Source: Temnopleurus reevesii
Taxonomy: Eukaryota > Echinodermata > Echinoidea > Temnopleuroida > Temnopleuridae
Length of the DNA stretch: 64,000 bases
Reading direction: 5' to 3'
Assembly (NCBI GenBank): GCA_036244855.1
Contig: BQKZ01000130.1
Span: 53,153-117,152 of the forward strand
Positions 47,810 to 59,962 of the stretch are shown piece after piece. The notes beneath the pieces are model-generated. The model had not been told where the DNA came from. It did not search any database and saw only the letters and a list, made by a program, of their open reading frames with translations. The translations under genes were made by a program, and so were the position numbers. Position 1 is the first letter of the stretch, and each line of letters opens with the position of its first letter.

Positions 47810-47872
47810 TGTTTTATTGTATTATATCATATTATATCATATTATATTATATTATATTATATCATTATAATC
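47810..47872. repeat. (ATTAT)n microsatellite
   Basis: ATTATATCATATTATATT units after the SINE tail. Confidence 0.75.
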
Positions 47873-48339
47873 AGTATAGTTTAGAATTGGTGTATTCTCA
47901 CAATTTTCTATGGATAATAATTATGAATGCCGCATCGGTGTTGGTTGGATGTTGCTGTATACTGGCAGCATATGCTGGTGAAAAAACGAATCCCCGGTAA
48001 AAGGCTGTGAAATGAAATTCATGACATACAAACAGTGCCAAACAGCTGACCACATCTCCTGTTCGAAATGCAAATACGGAGGAAAGACAGGAGCTGTGTA
48101 GTGGGCTCGCAAAGAATGCGAAGTGTCTTGTTTCTTCCGATTTTAAATGCCTGCATTTTGCATGAAGCCTGAAAAATAGTGCTGTATTGGGTGTACTCTT
48201 CCGTAATGTAAATACAAATCGGACACTGCAGTTCGAATACAAATAAATACCCTAATTTTTCAAACGTGAAGAAAAAAATAATCTAAAACGTTTGTAATAA
48301 TTATATGAAAAGATATATATGTAATATTGCCGTTAATAA

Positions 48340-48460
48340 GTGGAGGTGTTGTGGTTTAGTGATTACGTCATTGGAATTCAATCAAAGCGTTCAGGGTTCG
48401 ATTCCAGTCGGTAGTATTTTTTTTTTGCAAGAATTTATGCCACATCGAGGTTCCATTTAT
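48340..48460 (+). mobile_element. tRNA-derived SINE, head only
   Basis: GTGGAGGTGTTGTGGTTTAG with a perfect B box GGTTCGATTCC (48395-48405), then a T run and a GCAAGAATTTATGCCACAT remnant of the body. The cloverleaf is not intact, so this is not called a tRNA gene. Confidence 0.6.
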
Positions 48461-49207
48461 GAAACAACCGTCAGATGGTTGGTTTAGCAATGCACATCTA
48501 ACAAGCGATGAGTTATGAACCCACTGAAATGAAGTGTGTGCTATAAGGCTTGTCTCATCAACTGTCAGTCAGCGCTTTCTAAATCCTGAAAAATCCTTAA
48601 TTCAAATTGGATGAAAAGCACTGATTCCGACTGTTGCTATAGGGAATCTGTCAGAGAAGGACTTCTTGTCGCTACGACAAACTTCATGAACGCCATCCGG
48701 GTATTAATAATGTGAGTGCTCGCGTGGGTCGGTTAAGCTTGTAACTGGTACATCCATCTTTTACTATATTAGTAGGAGTGTTGCCATCACGAGGAAAGCA
48801 ATTATTATCTAAAGGAGATATGAACGTATTAATTATCTTTACCGTAGTTAAGTTATTTTGAGCCGGGCAATAGGTTTTTATATTGCCTGGTATGCAAAGA
48901 AACCGTCTAAAATTCGGTCAAATATACTTGTACTTAAAATGGTGTCTTGATATCTTTCAAATTCCCCATAGTAATAAGTATGGGAATTTTCAAATGTATT
49001 GTTCTGAATACTCCGAAGAGTGAATGAAAAATGCGGGTAACCATTAATCAAAACTACATCACATACCCATTAAAGACAACTCTATCAAGATTGAATGCTA
49101 CCCTAAAGCTAATGGGGTTATCCCCTTTTCACCCCACTTGATAAAACAAACCCCCGAAATAGAATTTATTTGTCAAGAATGATCCTATTTTCCGCGCGTA
49201 GTTGAGC

Positions 49208-49412
49208 TAGTCTGCAAGAATAGACCCTAGGCTTTCGGTGTGTGCATGCACAGAGCGTGATACAGGGTATGCATTGTCATGACTACATCACGCACAACAT
49301 TATTCTTTCCTACAGCCTTTAGCTAAAAGCAATGCAGTGTGTCATGTAGTGGAAGATTACATACTCTGTATCATGCTCACACAAAAAGGCTAGGGTCTGT
49401 ACTTGCAGACTA
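49208..49412. mobile_element. MITE, TAGTYTGC family, copy 2, 9-bp target duplication
   Basis: Ends TAGTCTGCAAG and CTTGCAGACTA, flanked by TAGTTGAGC and CTGTTGAGC (7 of 9 match). Its right third is repeated at 50212-50271 by an assembly or allelic duplication. Confidence 0.7.
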
Positions 49413-51198
49413 CTGTTGAGCGGGGTTGACATGCCTTGAGAAGGATGGGTAGTTAGCCTATATTCAAGACACGTCACAATTAATCAAGCCGCATGACTGA
49501 GTCGGATATGCCTTAATTAGATAAAACTCTAATGGCGGGTGGAGCCAGGGCTCATCACGCGGTAAATCATCAAAATGCTATGATTCTGATATAGTATTAC
49601 GGCTTAAAGTATGGGATACGACTTCAAGTATGGGATATAATGTGTGGTGTGTATGGGGCTCAGTGGTCAGTCAATGATGGTGGAATGTATAACTAAACAC
49701 GAAAAATTAATCCGCCATTTAATTCTAACACAAGTGAAGTACGCTGGAGTGTTTTCATTAACGCGTAATCGTGTTCGAATAAATGTTTGCTATTTGCACA
49801 CATAACCAAAATTATCATAGTATGCAGCCATGGAAATTGAATTACGGGAATTCTATTTTAACAAACGTGGTTAAAATCTTTGTTATTTCCACACATAACC
49901 AAAAGTACCAACGTATGCAGCTATGGAAATAAAGAGTTTTCTCGTTGCTCTGAGGTAGTTAATTGTGAATTAACAAAGAGTCGGGGTGAATCGTGTTGCT
50001 TCCGGGGTCCTATGTGACCGGGGCTTAACAGAAAATGGATTCAAATTGGTATCATGTCATCAACACTTGTGTGGATAGCATGTTGTCCAATTTTTTTTAC
50101 AGTGTACATTCGTTTAAAAGAAATAAAATCATATTTATGGACATTAATTTACATCTAATAATTTTGTCCTGTAAAATACATATGTTATCAATTTTATTAC
50201 ATCTGATCATNAGATTACATACTCTGTATCATGCTCACACAAAAAGGCTAGGGTCTGTACTTGCAGACTACTGTTGAGCGGGGTTGACATGCCTTGAGAA
50301 GGATGGGTAGTTAGCCTATATTCAAGACACGTCACAATTAATCAAGCCGCATGACTGAGTCGGATATGCCTTAATTAGATAAAACTCTAATGGCGGGTGG
50401 AGCCAGGGCTCATCACGCGGTAAATCATCAAAATGCTATGATTCTGATATAGTATTACGGCTTAAAGTATGGGATACGACTTCAAGTATGGGATATAATG
50501 TGTGGTGTGTATGGGGCTCAGTGGTCAGTCAATGATGGTGGAATGTATAACTAAACACGAAAAATTAATCCGCCATTTAATTCTAACACAAGTGAAGTAC
50601 GCTGGAGTGTTTTCATTAACGCGTAATCGTGTTCGAATAAATGTTTGCTATTTGAACACATAACCAATATTATCAAAGTATGCAGCCATGGAAATTGAAT
50701 TATTGGAATTCTATTTTAACAAACGTGATTAAAATCTTTGTTATTTGCACACATAACCAAAATTATCAACGGATGCAGCTATGGATATAAAGAGTTGTAT
50801 CTATTCTATATTGGAAATAAATGGCATGATTTGGTGAAAATATTCATCTCATGATACAAATCTGTCCAAGTTACATTTAGTACAGGAATAGAGCCAGGCT
50901 CTGAATGGAGTGCTCCAACCGTAATTTTACAATTTCAATTATTTATCTTTTGTATTTGTTTCAGTTTTGTATGTATTGATTTATATTGATTTTCTTTGTA
51001 TTTTGAGTTGCTTTTTAATTTACGGAAAATTAAACCAAACCAAACCAAACAGATCCTGTTTTCAAATGTTATGCTCAATAATCATGTTCTAAGGAGGGGA
51101 GTTACCTAATACATTCGGTTACCTAATTAATTAGGTAACAAAATAAATCAAATCTATTTTAAAAAAGTCAACAATAATCGATGGGTAGATTATATATC

Positions 51199-51430
51199 TA
51201 TGGCGTTAATTTCCTTCAGCAAGAACTTCATCCACATTGTGCTGCACTCAACCGAGGTGAGGTGAATGGGTACCTGGTAGGAATATTCATTCCTTGAAAC
51301 GCCAAGAGCGCTAATGGAGTGGCTGCCGGGCTAAAGCCAGGGTAATAATGCTGCAATTGTAGAGCGCTTAGAGAATTCTTCATAAAGAGTTGATAAGCGC
51401 TATATACAAGCCGTTCATTATTATCATTAC
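51199..51430 (+). mobile_element. SINE, subtype 1, head missing
   Basis: Starts at ATGGCGTTAATTTCCTTC without the tRNA-like head and ends with GCGCTATATACAAGCCGTTC and ATT repeats. It is truncated exactly at the head-body border. Confidence 0.75.
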
Positions 51431-51649
51431 TATATATCTTTGAACATTTACATTTTTTTTTTTATTTGTATGTTTTATTGAAATAAATCAACAGAATTAC
51501 AACATTTACACATAATTCAAGATGATTGGATATTATAACAAACTAACACTATAAAATAGGAAACAAGAATAAGATAAATAAAGAAGAATAATAAGATAGT
51601 GACAACATTATTTATAATATCTTTGCTTGCAGTGACTATGACAACGCAG

Positions 51650-52501
51650 CAGAGCTAGAAAAGAAACTTTAAGATACAAAATATATTATATCATCTCCAG
51701 CACGTGGGGAATAAGAGCTATAAGACACATTTTCAACGTCAGATTAAAAGCCCGGGCACACCAAACACGGCACGGCATCACGGCACGGTATTTACGGGAT
51801 CTCTCCACTGTGATTGGTCTATTGATAAACATCCTTTGCGCGGAGAAGCGCGCTGGCCAATAACAACCATTATTATCTATATGAGAGTTTTAAGCCGTAC
51901 AATATTAAGCCATATTGTACGGCTTCAATTTTACGCTTGCGCAAAGCAGTGACCAGCCTTCTGGTATATGTAAAGATAATAATAATTATATTGGATGGCT
52001 TCATTTCATGAAATACCGGGAATATTGCACTCGTTAGGGCCAATATTGCACTCATCTTCGATTCGTGCAATATTGCCCTAACTCGTGCAATATTCCCTGG
52101 TATTCCATTTATTGCCATCCAATATTATATAAATATAGCGCGTAAATACCGTGCCGTTATGCCGTGCCGTGTTTGGTGTGCTGGGGCCTTAAAAAGGACA
52201 AGTGTTCTGAACACATGGTCGGCCATGAGATGCGCTAAACAGGGCTACCCCTTGGACATACTTAGAGATATGGCAGTATATTGGTGTTATAAGTATGGAT
52301 TATATTTTGTCATAGACTCTTAATTGCCTTGAAATTTTAGATTTCATTTTGATGAAGAGTAAGATCACAATGGTAATATCTTGATAAGAATGACACCATA
52401 AGAGATTTCATGAATTTTTTAATGAATAGTATATCCACTATGTTTACAGTTATATAAAAATTAAAAGCAGCAGAGCGAGAAGAGAGGCTTTAAGATATGA
52501 A

Positions 52502-52542
<41 letters not shown>

Positions 52543-52835
52543 TAATCACATAGGAAATATGAGCTATAAGACACATTTTGTAGGTCAGATTCCAAATCAT
52601 GACCTAAAAGACAGGTGTTCTGCGCAGATGACAGCCCACAAGATGTGCCAAAAAAAGGCTGCCGCTTAGAGATATTTACTTCATTGCAGCTTATTGGTGT
52701 TATAAGTATAGATTATATTTTGTCATCACTCTCTTAATCGCCTTGAAATTTTGGATTTCATTTTTATGAAGAGTAAAATCACAATGGTAATATCTTGATA
52801 AGAATGAACCCATAAGAGATCTCATTATTTTCTTT
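51650..52835. repeat. Tandem duplication with and without a MITE
   Basis: GAGCTATAAGACACATTTT, TATTGGTGTTATAAGTAT, CACAATGGTAATATCTTGAT and CATAAGAGAT occur in order in 51650-52430 and 52460-52835. Only the first has the nested MITE. A (TA)17-like tract sits at 52502-52535 in the second. Confidence 0.7.
51735..52190. mobile_element. Nested MITE, GGCACACCAAACACGGC family, TAA target
   Basis: Inverted ends of about 48 bp (GCACACCAAACACGGCACGG and complement) are flanked by TAA. Inside are two further palindromes: AGCCGTACAATATTAAGCC with its complement (51893-51925), and a 130-bp hairpin with CTCGTTAGGGC and GCAATATTGCAC motifs (51992-52122). A tandem copy of the host sequence near 52590 lacks the element. 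Confidence 0.75.
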
Positions 52836-53031
52836 TCTATTTTTAATCTGGCTTGAGGATTGTAAGATACGGTACGGTCGCCACAATGAACAAAACCGCT
52901 TTACAAATCCCCACAACTAAACGACTAGTAATTGGGCAAGGATTGCCATACATTTGGCAGCATACTGTGATCTATTCAACTGATTAAGATGTTTTAGTCA
53001 TAATTGTGAAAATTGCTCTTGTTAAAAGTAA

Positions 53032-53160
53032 AACCCCGGTCACATAGGACCCTGGAAGCAACACGATTCACCCCGACTCGTTGCTCTGAGGTAGTTAATT
53101 GTGAATTAACAAAGAGTCGGGGTGAATCGTGTTGCTTCCGGGGTCCTATGTGACCGGTGC
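53032..53160. mobile_element. Hairpin MITE, GGTCACATAGG family, copy 2
   Basis: Same structure as the copy at 1979, with arms CCCCGGTCACATAGGACCC and its complement, flanked by TAA. A right half only of the same insertion reappears at 49945-50030, at a probable deletion junction. Confidence 0.75.
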
Positions 53161-53722
53161 TTAACAGAAAATGAATTCAAATTGTTATCATGTCATCAAC
53201 ACTTGTGTGGATAGCATGTTGTCCAATTTTTTTTACAGTGTACATTCGTTTAAAAGAAATAAAATCATATTTATGGACATTAATTTACATCTAATAATTT
53301 TGTCCTGTAAAATACATATGTTATCAATTTTATTACATCTGATCATTTATGATCATTGTATTACAACTACATCGTAAAGCATAATTACAGATAGCAGAGG
53401 AATGCGTATAAAATGCGTAGTATTAAAAATAAAACATTATCTCACAATAAATACAAATTAACGATTACAAACCAACAAACGAACACAATAATAAACGTGC
53501 CTCAAATGTGGAGTGCTTATGAAATATACTATTCATCTTGTTTACTCAGCATACTAGCGACATGATTTTCAAATTAAAATCAAGGTATTTGTATAATCAT
53601 TTTCCTATCTGTCTCTGATGGTTTTGAGATAGTTATACTTCCACCGCAGCACGTATACACAGTGCTAAATCTGTCTTAAAGTAACCCACAAACCAGGTTA
53701 ATCAATCAATACCAAAATCTGC

Positions 53723-53736
53723 GTTACCATGGTAAC
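53723..53736. promoter_or_regulatory. Canonical 14-bp X-box (RFX) palindrome
   Basis: GTTACCATGGTAAC matches the strict GTTNCCATGGNAAC form of the ciliary X-box. It lies in a repeat-free stretch (53350-54060) with no recognised exon. A chance palindrome remains possible. Confidence 0.35.
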
Positions 53737-54111
53737 TAATGAATCCTTAATTTCATGGCAGATTTTCCGTTTAATAAACTGTGATTACTTTACCACAAAT
53801 CGGGGTAAATATGAAATGAAATCCCGTCAAAGGAAAGGATTCGAGCCGCATTTGTGACATGTTCGATCGAAGAAAATACGCGTAAAATATGAGTTGAATG
53901 AATACAGATGAAAAGGCCTTCAGTCGATTTATGAAGATTCTATGACCATTTATTCAGTTCAGCTTTACTCTTCTTCTTTCTACATTTGACTTTGATTCAT
54001 CCATTTGCAAAAAGAACAGTTACTTAAAAGGTGCAGAATTTCGGGTTTCCGGCTTTTTAATTGATGAATTTGAAAGATAACGGGGATATTTTTCACATTA
54101 TATTTCCTGTC

Positions 54112-54325
54112 ATTTTTACTGCTAAAAAGCACATCCTTTTGTTCATCAACATTTATGTTAAATGTGATGTCTTTTGGGTAGAGATGCAGGGCTCTTATAA
54201 ATGCAGTGTGGGGGGCACTTATTGGGATGCCCTCAGTAAATAAAAAAATATAATAAGACAAACATAATATTTTTGCGAGATTTTCCTCGAGAGTGTAGGT
54301 GTCGCTAAAAAAGAAACATTGGACG
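54112..54325. repeat. Duplicated 214-bp segment, copy 1
   Basis: By eye about 93% alike to 56846-57057. On the minus strand both keep a frame with PHTAFIRALHLYPKDITFNI and DEQKD. Frame length here is 118 codons (53980-54336). I do not recognise the family. Confidence 0.65.
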
Positions 54326-55109
54326 TATATCCTCAAAAGGATTTAACATGCACGTGAATTTTGGACAAGATAAGATGACATCAATGCAAAAAAAAAACTC
54401 AAAATAATATTCTCAATCACAATGGAATAAACTCGAGGTGAACTTTCTAATCTACGTCTGTCCGTATCAAAATATTATCTCAATTCACTCGCATTATAAA
54501 AGCATTGAGAGCAAACGAGAGAGAGTCTATTCATTCCCACCCACGATAGCGAGAAAAAATTCGATCATTTGTTTGATTTGCGTTGGTATTTATAACAATT
54601 GCAATGGCAATTAATTAACCTTGATCAACTATGAATGCAATGGCCTGAGGAGATGGTCCGTAGGAGGTGCGTATTCATTAGAACGAGATGGAGTTTGCAG
54701 AGCTGGTTTTAAAACACGCGAGTTCAATAATTCCATGGATAGTGGTATATCCATGATAATTCATAGAATCGTGCATACTTAGCAAAAGGTGGTAAATTTG
54801 CGTCTCTAAATTTGCAAAAAAAAAATGCAACACTGACCACATATTTTAAGGTAAAATATGTCTTCCTTTAAAAGGGGTGGAATATTGCACCATTTGGAAT
54901 ACATTATTAAACATCTGTTCCAATAAAAATGTGCAATTTCCACCCTGTTGAGAGTTAGAAGTTCTGTTTGTATAATAGTATTATATCAAATTATCGTTAT
55001 ACGTTCTGATGTAGATAGTCCAAAAGCGCTCTACGATGTTGCATATTATAAACGACTTTAGCAGTGCAGCTGTAAGAAGCGCGCTGCGTTTTAAGGAAGT
55101 AATATCCGG

Positions 55110-55260
55110 CCACATACCCGTTCACCTCACCTCTCCAGGGTCGAGTGCAGCACAATGTGTATGAATTTGTTGCTGAGACAGATCAATGTCGCGGTTAGGA
55201 TTCAAACCTACGACACGCTGGTTGAAAGACAAGAATCAGAACCACTATACCGCGACGCTT
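55110..55260 (-). mobile_element. SINE fragment on the minus strand
   Basis: The minus strand has a head-like GTATAGTGGTTCTGATTCTT, a B-box-like GGTTTGAATCC and CACATTGTGCTGCACTCGAC, ending after GAACGGGTATG. The 3' half is missing. Confidence 0.6.
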
Positions 55261-55344
55261 CTGTACGCATGACACTACTGCAACATTTTAAATGTGATTT
55301 AACCAGAGAGATTAAAGAAGGTTCAATATTGAGTTGTTAAAGTG

Positions 55345-55502
55345 CAACTTGGGTTTGTACATCTACGTACAACTCTACGAACGACTGGTGACCTCTTCCC
55401 GCACTAAATGATAACCTGTGGCGCTGAATCGCACCTGAGAAAGGATCACCAGTCGTTAGTAGAGTGGTGCGTAGATGTACGAACAGCTTTATGAAACACA
55501 AC
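55345..55502. mobile_element. Hairpin MITE, AAAGCTGTTCGTAG family, copy 2
   Basis: CTACGAACGACTGGTGACC on the left pairs with GGATCACCAGTCGTTAGTAG on the right. The right end is ACAGCTTTATGAAACACAACT; the left end is worn. Confidence 0.6.
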
Positions 55503-55976
55503 TAAGAGCCTGCAACATAAAGAGATACAATTCATTTTGCAATTATTCGTATCTCTTTGTTACACGTTTTGCCATAGACTTATGATTAATATCTATCGTA
55601 AGTTTAATTGCATCTTTTATAATACAGGCCCCTAATTTGGTAAGTGTGTATGGAACCTAGGAGCGGGCTGGCGCAACATAGTGGGATGGCACATCCAGAG
55701 ATGCGATCCGTCAAAGCAAGGTTACTGGAAGAAAAGAACGTGTTGCTATGCCCCGCCAAGAGGATGTTGGCCTACTAGTGATGAGAGACTCGATAATACT
55801 AATGAGGGAGAGATGTATGATAAAATGTGGGTGATTGCCACCGGTGCGCCACAGTTCAGATGGAACCTTCTGGCTGAAAGGCGAAAGTAAGAACCACTGC
55901 AGAGTGACACTTCTAAAAGCATGTCACTCCTCTAATCTTTTAAATGTTGATTCAACATTGAGTTGTTACAGTGGAC

Positions 55977-56150
55977 CTTGGGTTACCTTTCATGAAGCCG
56001 ACCATACTATTACACGCACGACTCTTCGAACGAATGGTGACCTTTCCCTGCACTAAATGATACTCCCTGGCGCTGAATCACCCCTGAGAAAGTATCACCA
56101 CTCCTTCGTAGAGTCGAGCGTACCTCTCCTAACAGTTTTATGAAACAAAT
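55977..56150. mobile_element. Hairpin MITE, AAAGCTGTTCGTAG family, copy 3
   Basis: A diverged duplicate of the copy at 55345, carried by the tandem duplication at 55.2-56.4 kb (CTTCGAACGAATGGTGACC ... AACAGTTTTATGAAACAAA). Confidence 0.55.
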
Positions 56151-56534
56151 TCAGTTTGGTAAGTGTGTGTGTAACGCAGGAGCGGGCTGGCGCAACATCG
56201 TGGGATGGCACATCCAATGATGCGATCCGTCAAAGCAAGGTTACTGGAAGAAAAGAACGTGTTGCTATGCCCCGCGAAGAGGATGTTGGCCTTCTAGTGA
56301 TGAGAGATTCGATAATACTAATGAGGGGGAGATGTATGATCAAATGTGGGTGATTGCCACCAGCGCGCCGCAGTGCAGGTGGAAAGTATCTAGAGATAAG
56401 ATGAGAACATCTGCCACTTAAACTGCCAGACTGCAAAAAAAATACATGGTCGCTAATTAAAGGGCAAGTCTAGACAGCAACATCTTATTTTTTCAACAGC
56501 AAGCAAAGTTATATAACCAAACGACAACGAGTTG

Positions 56535-56750
56535 AAGAAAATGGGACAAATAATAAGAAACATAAGTGAAAACTTGGAAATACAGTGAAAATGAAACCCA
56601 CTACAGACATCGTTTCTCCGTATCATCAGGAGCAACAAGAAATAGTCACAAAAACAAAGAACGGTTTTGAGGAAAATTGGAAAAGAAATGAGAAAATTAC
56701 GAGTGAAAAACTTGGAAGTAGAATGAAAATGAAACCCTCCACAGTCATGG
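56535..56750. repeat. Small tandem duplication (~135 bp)
   Basis: GAAAACTTGGAAATACAGTG and AAAATGAAACCCACTACAG recur as AAAAACTTGGAAGTAGAATG and AAAATGAAACCCTCCACAG. Confidence 0.55.
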
Positions 56751-56845
56751 CTTTTCAGCGGTCTGAGGTCTGACTCGACATCAGGAGATCTTCGGTTCGG
56801 TTCCTATACTACCCGAGCATGCCTGTGATTCTATCTTCTTTTTTT

Positions 56846-57057
56846 CATTTTTACTGCTAAAAAGTCCATCCTTTTGTTCATCATTATTTATGTTAAATGT
56901 GATGTCTTTTGGGTAGAGATGCAGGGCTCTTATAAATGCAGTGTGGGGGCACTTATTGGGATGCCCTGAGTAAATAAAAAAAAATATAATAAGACAAACA
57001 TAATATTTTTGCAAGATTTTCCTCGAGAGTGTAGGTGTCGCTAAATAAGAAACATTG
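56846..57057. repeat. Duplicated 214-bp segment, copy 2, between 68-bp direct repeats
   Basis: The segment is bracketed by two nearly perfect copies of a ~68-bp sequence starting CATCAGGAGATCTTCGGTTC (56778-56845) or its partner ATCAGGAGATCTTCGGTTC (57058-57127). Confidence 0.65.
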
Positions 57058-57127
57058 GATCAGGAGATCTTCGGTTCGGTTCCTATACTACCCGAGCATG
57101 CCTGTGATTATATCTTCTTTTTTCCCT

Positions 57128-58140
57128 TTTTACAGTAATCTGAAAATGCATTTTCAATCAGTTTTAATCTATAATAGGATAAAGGAAAAGTCGTTTTAAT
57201 GACCAATCAAAGGTGGCTAAACAACTTTACAAGTCGATTAATGATATCAGATAAAATTGTATTTATTCAATTCTCAATGGAATAAAATGTATAGTTGATG
57301 GTATGAGCCATGAGGCTTAAATATAAATTATTCGTGCTTCAAGAAGGTTAAAATCTATTATTAAAAAAATCACATAAAAACACGTTTAAGCAGAACTAGG
57401 TTTTATTCATACAGGCATATTTAATTCAATATTAATTCGTGTGTAACTTTCTCTATTTTTGCACTCTGTTGTTTTTCAACTACCCTTATACGACTGATAG
57501 CGCCAACAGATTTGCATGTATCTTATTATTCCCCAACCATAACGTTGGAATATATTGTTACATAATTATTGATTCTGTATATGCCCACAAAAAAATATGC
57601 AAAACAATATCAACTCGACATCAGTGCAGACCTTAACTGATCAGCTCAGCAGTTTTAATTAAGATATCGTTAAAAAGTACTGTTCTTTAGATTACATATC
57701 GTACCCTACTTATCACACTCTTTACATACTCGGAAGGTTAATCGGATACCGGTTTCATTGGTTTCACTCGCAATAGAAATTCGGTCTAATTTTTAATTTT
57801 TATGTGTTTAAAATCAAAAAATTGGAATAGCAAAGTCAATCATTTTTTTCCTTGAGCACTCAGCAGAGTGGATACATGCGCTATATAAATTGCATCTATT
57901 ATTATTATCATTATCATTATATTTTTTTATTATATTTTATATTTTTATTATTATTATATCTCATAATATTGCAAAATATATGGGAAGCAATTAACATTAT
58001 CATGATATCACCAATGTGTAAATCCGACATCATCTAGATGTAATACCTATCCATCCAAATATGATTATAATCTTCGAGTTAATGACAATGCGCTATAAAC
58101 ATGATAAAGGTGAAACGAGATTATTGAAAATCAGCTCGGC
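57128..58140. other. No recognisable feature except a SINE end
   Basis: AT-rich; see 57851-57935. Confidence 0.4.
57851..57935 (+). mobile_element. SINE subtype 2, isolated 3' end
   Basis: CTTGAGCACTCAGCAGAGTG, GATACATGCGCTATATAAAT and an ATT/ATC-rich tail, with no body before them. Confidence 0.6.
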
Positions 58141-59329
58141 GTAATGATATCCCGATTCATATTGACCAAAATCACATGGAAATTCACAGAAAAAAAATAT
58201 TTTAATATTTCAGAGTTGGTAATATCAGAATTGCATTTGTGCAGAGTGCAATTATTGGACGACAATAGCCGATCAAAATTATCATCCTAAATATGCCGGT
58301 CTTCGTAAAGAATTCATGAGCAATTCATTTCCAACTGATTGCCGCGCTTCCATCTCATGATTTATATCCTAACCCCCCCAAAAAAAATATGCTCATATTT
58401 TTTTCTTCAAAGAACCGACAGATATACCCAGGATTTTCGCTGATTGCTTAACATAGTACTAATATCAAACTGGGGAAAATTGTCATCAGAATGAGGAGGG
58501 ACGAAATGACCCTACAATTACTTTCGATTGCCTTGCAACTTGTGAGAATGAAACACCCTTGAACGACTCAGATTTTCATTGATGAACGTATCGCGTCACA
58601 GCATCGTGAAATTTTCATCAGTTTTCACTTTGCTCGTTGATGCGCATGAGTCGTTTTTTTTCCGCATCACGAGGAGCCGTGAACTTGATACAAAACATCA
58701 AATATGAGTTACAAATCAGAATGTACGTTTCTAACTTGTGAGTCACTTTTCTTGTTCATTTCACGATAAATTTTTATTTCTGGCTTTCCTTTGAGAGTAT
58801 CTAGTTTATGAAGTTTAGATTTTCTTGTGAGCGAGAGTTTCAAACCATTTGATCCTCTGACCTGAATTATACCCTCTTGTGTCCATTTCTTTTCTACAAA
58901 GTCATACAGTTCGACTTTATGATATCCTGATTCGTATTGACCAAAATGACATGAAAACTCACAGAAATATTTGGATATCTGAGCGTAATACGANATGATT
59001 TATATTCCAACCCAAAAATTCTGCTCATATTTTACTCTTCAAAGAACCGACAGATATACCGAGGATTTTTGCTGATTGCTTAACATGGTGCTAATATCAA
59101 ACTGGGGAAAATTGTCATCAGAATGAGGAGGGAAGAAATGACCCTACAATTACTTTCGATTGCCTTGCAACTTGTGAGAAAGAAACACCCTTGGACGAAT
59201 CAGATTTTCATTGATGAACGTATCGCGTCACAGCATCGTGAAATTTTCATCAGTTTTCACTTTGTTCGTTGATGCGCATGAGTCGTTTTTTCTCCGCATC
59301 ACGGGGAGCCGAGAATTTGATACTGTCAT

Positions 59330-59786
59330 TTGATCATTTTGTCATAAATGCTCGCAAACCCTGCGGTATCGGCCACTAAAAAGGTGTGGGGTTTGGAGGG
59401 TTCTGGGTAAGATTAATCATTGGCAAGGGACTGATTTTGAAGGCTGCTAATGCAGGAAATATTGGAAGCCGTTTTTTGCCAAAAGTGACAATGCATCAGA
59501 AGCAATTTTTTTCTTTGTTGAACGTTTTATCTTTCAGAAGAATTTAAAGCCGCTCCTAAAATCGGATTGAAATACAAAATAGTACATTCATTCATAGTTC
59601 TGTCAAATTACATTTCATTTAACCCCCTCCCCCTGGCTTTGGTTATCGTTTGAATAAATACTGGTGATACATGTGTCCAATAAACTTCCAACTAAATATT
59701 CAAGCCCATTTCATTCCTTTCAAAGCTCCCGAAAAGCGTTGTATCCACATATTCAAATATCCTACTGCGTCTTTCTACATTCTGTC
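59330..59786. other. No recognisable feature
   Basis: Short frames only; 60262-60545 is the same. Confidence 0.4.
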
Positions 59787-59962
59787 CTGGGCGGTGTTTC
59801 ACCAAGTTACGAAAGACTTTAAGAACGACTTTACACACGACTGGTATCAGTTCTTGTGCTGAATGGTCGAGAATATTACGCGTATTACACTCACATAACG
59901 TACTCCAGTCTTTCTTAAAGTCGTGCGTAACTTTAAGAACGATTTTGGTGAAACACCGCCCG
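59787..59962. mobile_element. Palindromic MITE, GTGTTTCACCAAG family, copy 3
   Basis: Ends GGGCGGTGTTTCACCAAG and CTTGGTGAAACACCGCCC-like (one side reads TTTTGGTGAAACACCGCCC). Inner arms carry AAGAACGACTTTA and its complement, more diverged than copies 1 and 2. Confidence 0.7.

Larger units (their letters stand above)
55215..56385. repeat. Tandem duplication (about 0.5-0.65 kb units)
   Basis: The first unit (55215-55860) and second (55870-56385) both run SINE remnant, hairpin MITE, then GAGCGGGCTGGCGCAACAT and GAAAAGAACGTGTTGCTATG. The first has about 125 extra bases at 55503-55630. Open frames at 55681-55890 and 56156-56353 differ in phase, so coding is unlikely. Confidence 0.65.

Noticed and set aside
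47898..48242. 114-codon minus-strand frame
   Set aside because: No motif, an overlapping frame in another phase, and no splice support.
55681..56353. Open frames in both units of the 55-56 kb duplication
   Set aside because: The two units are open in different phases, so conservation is at DNA level only.
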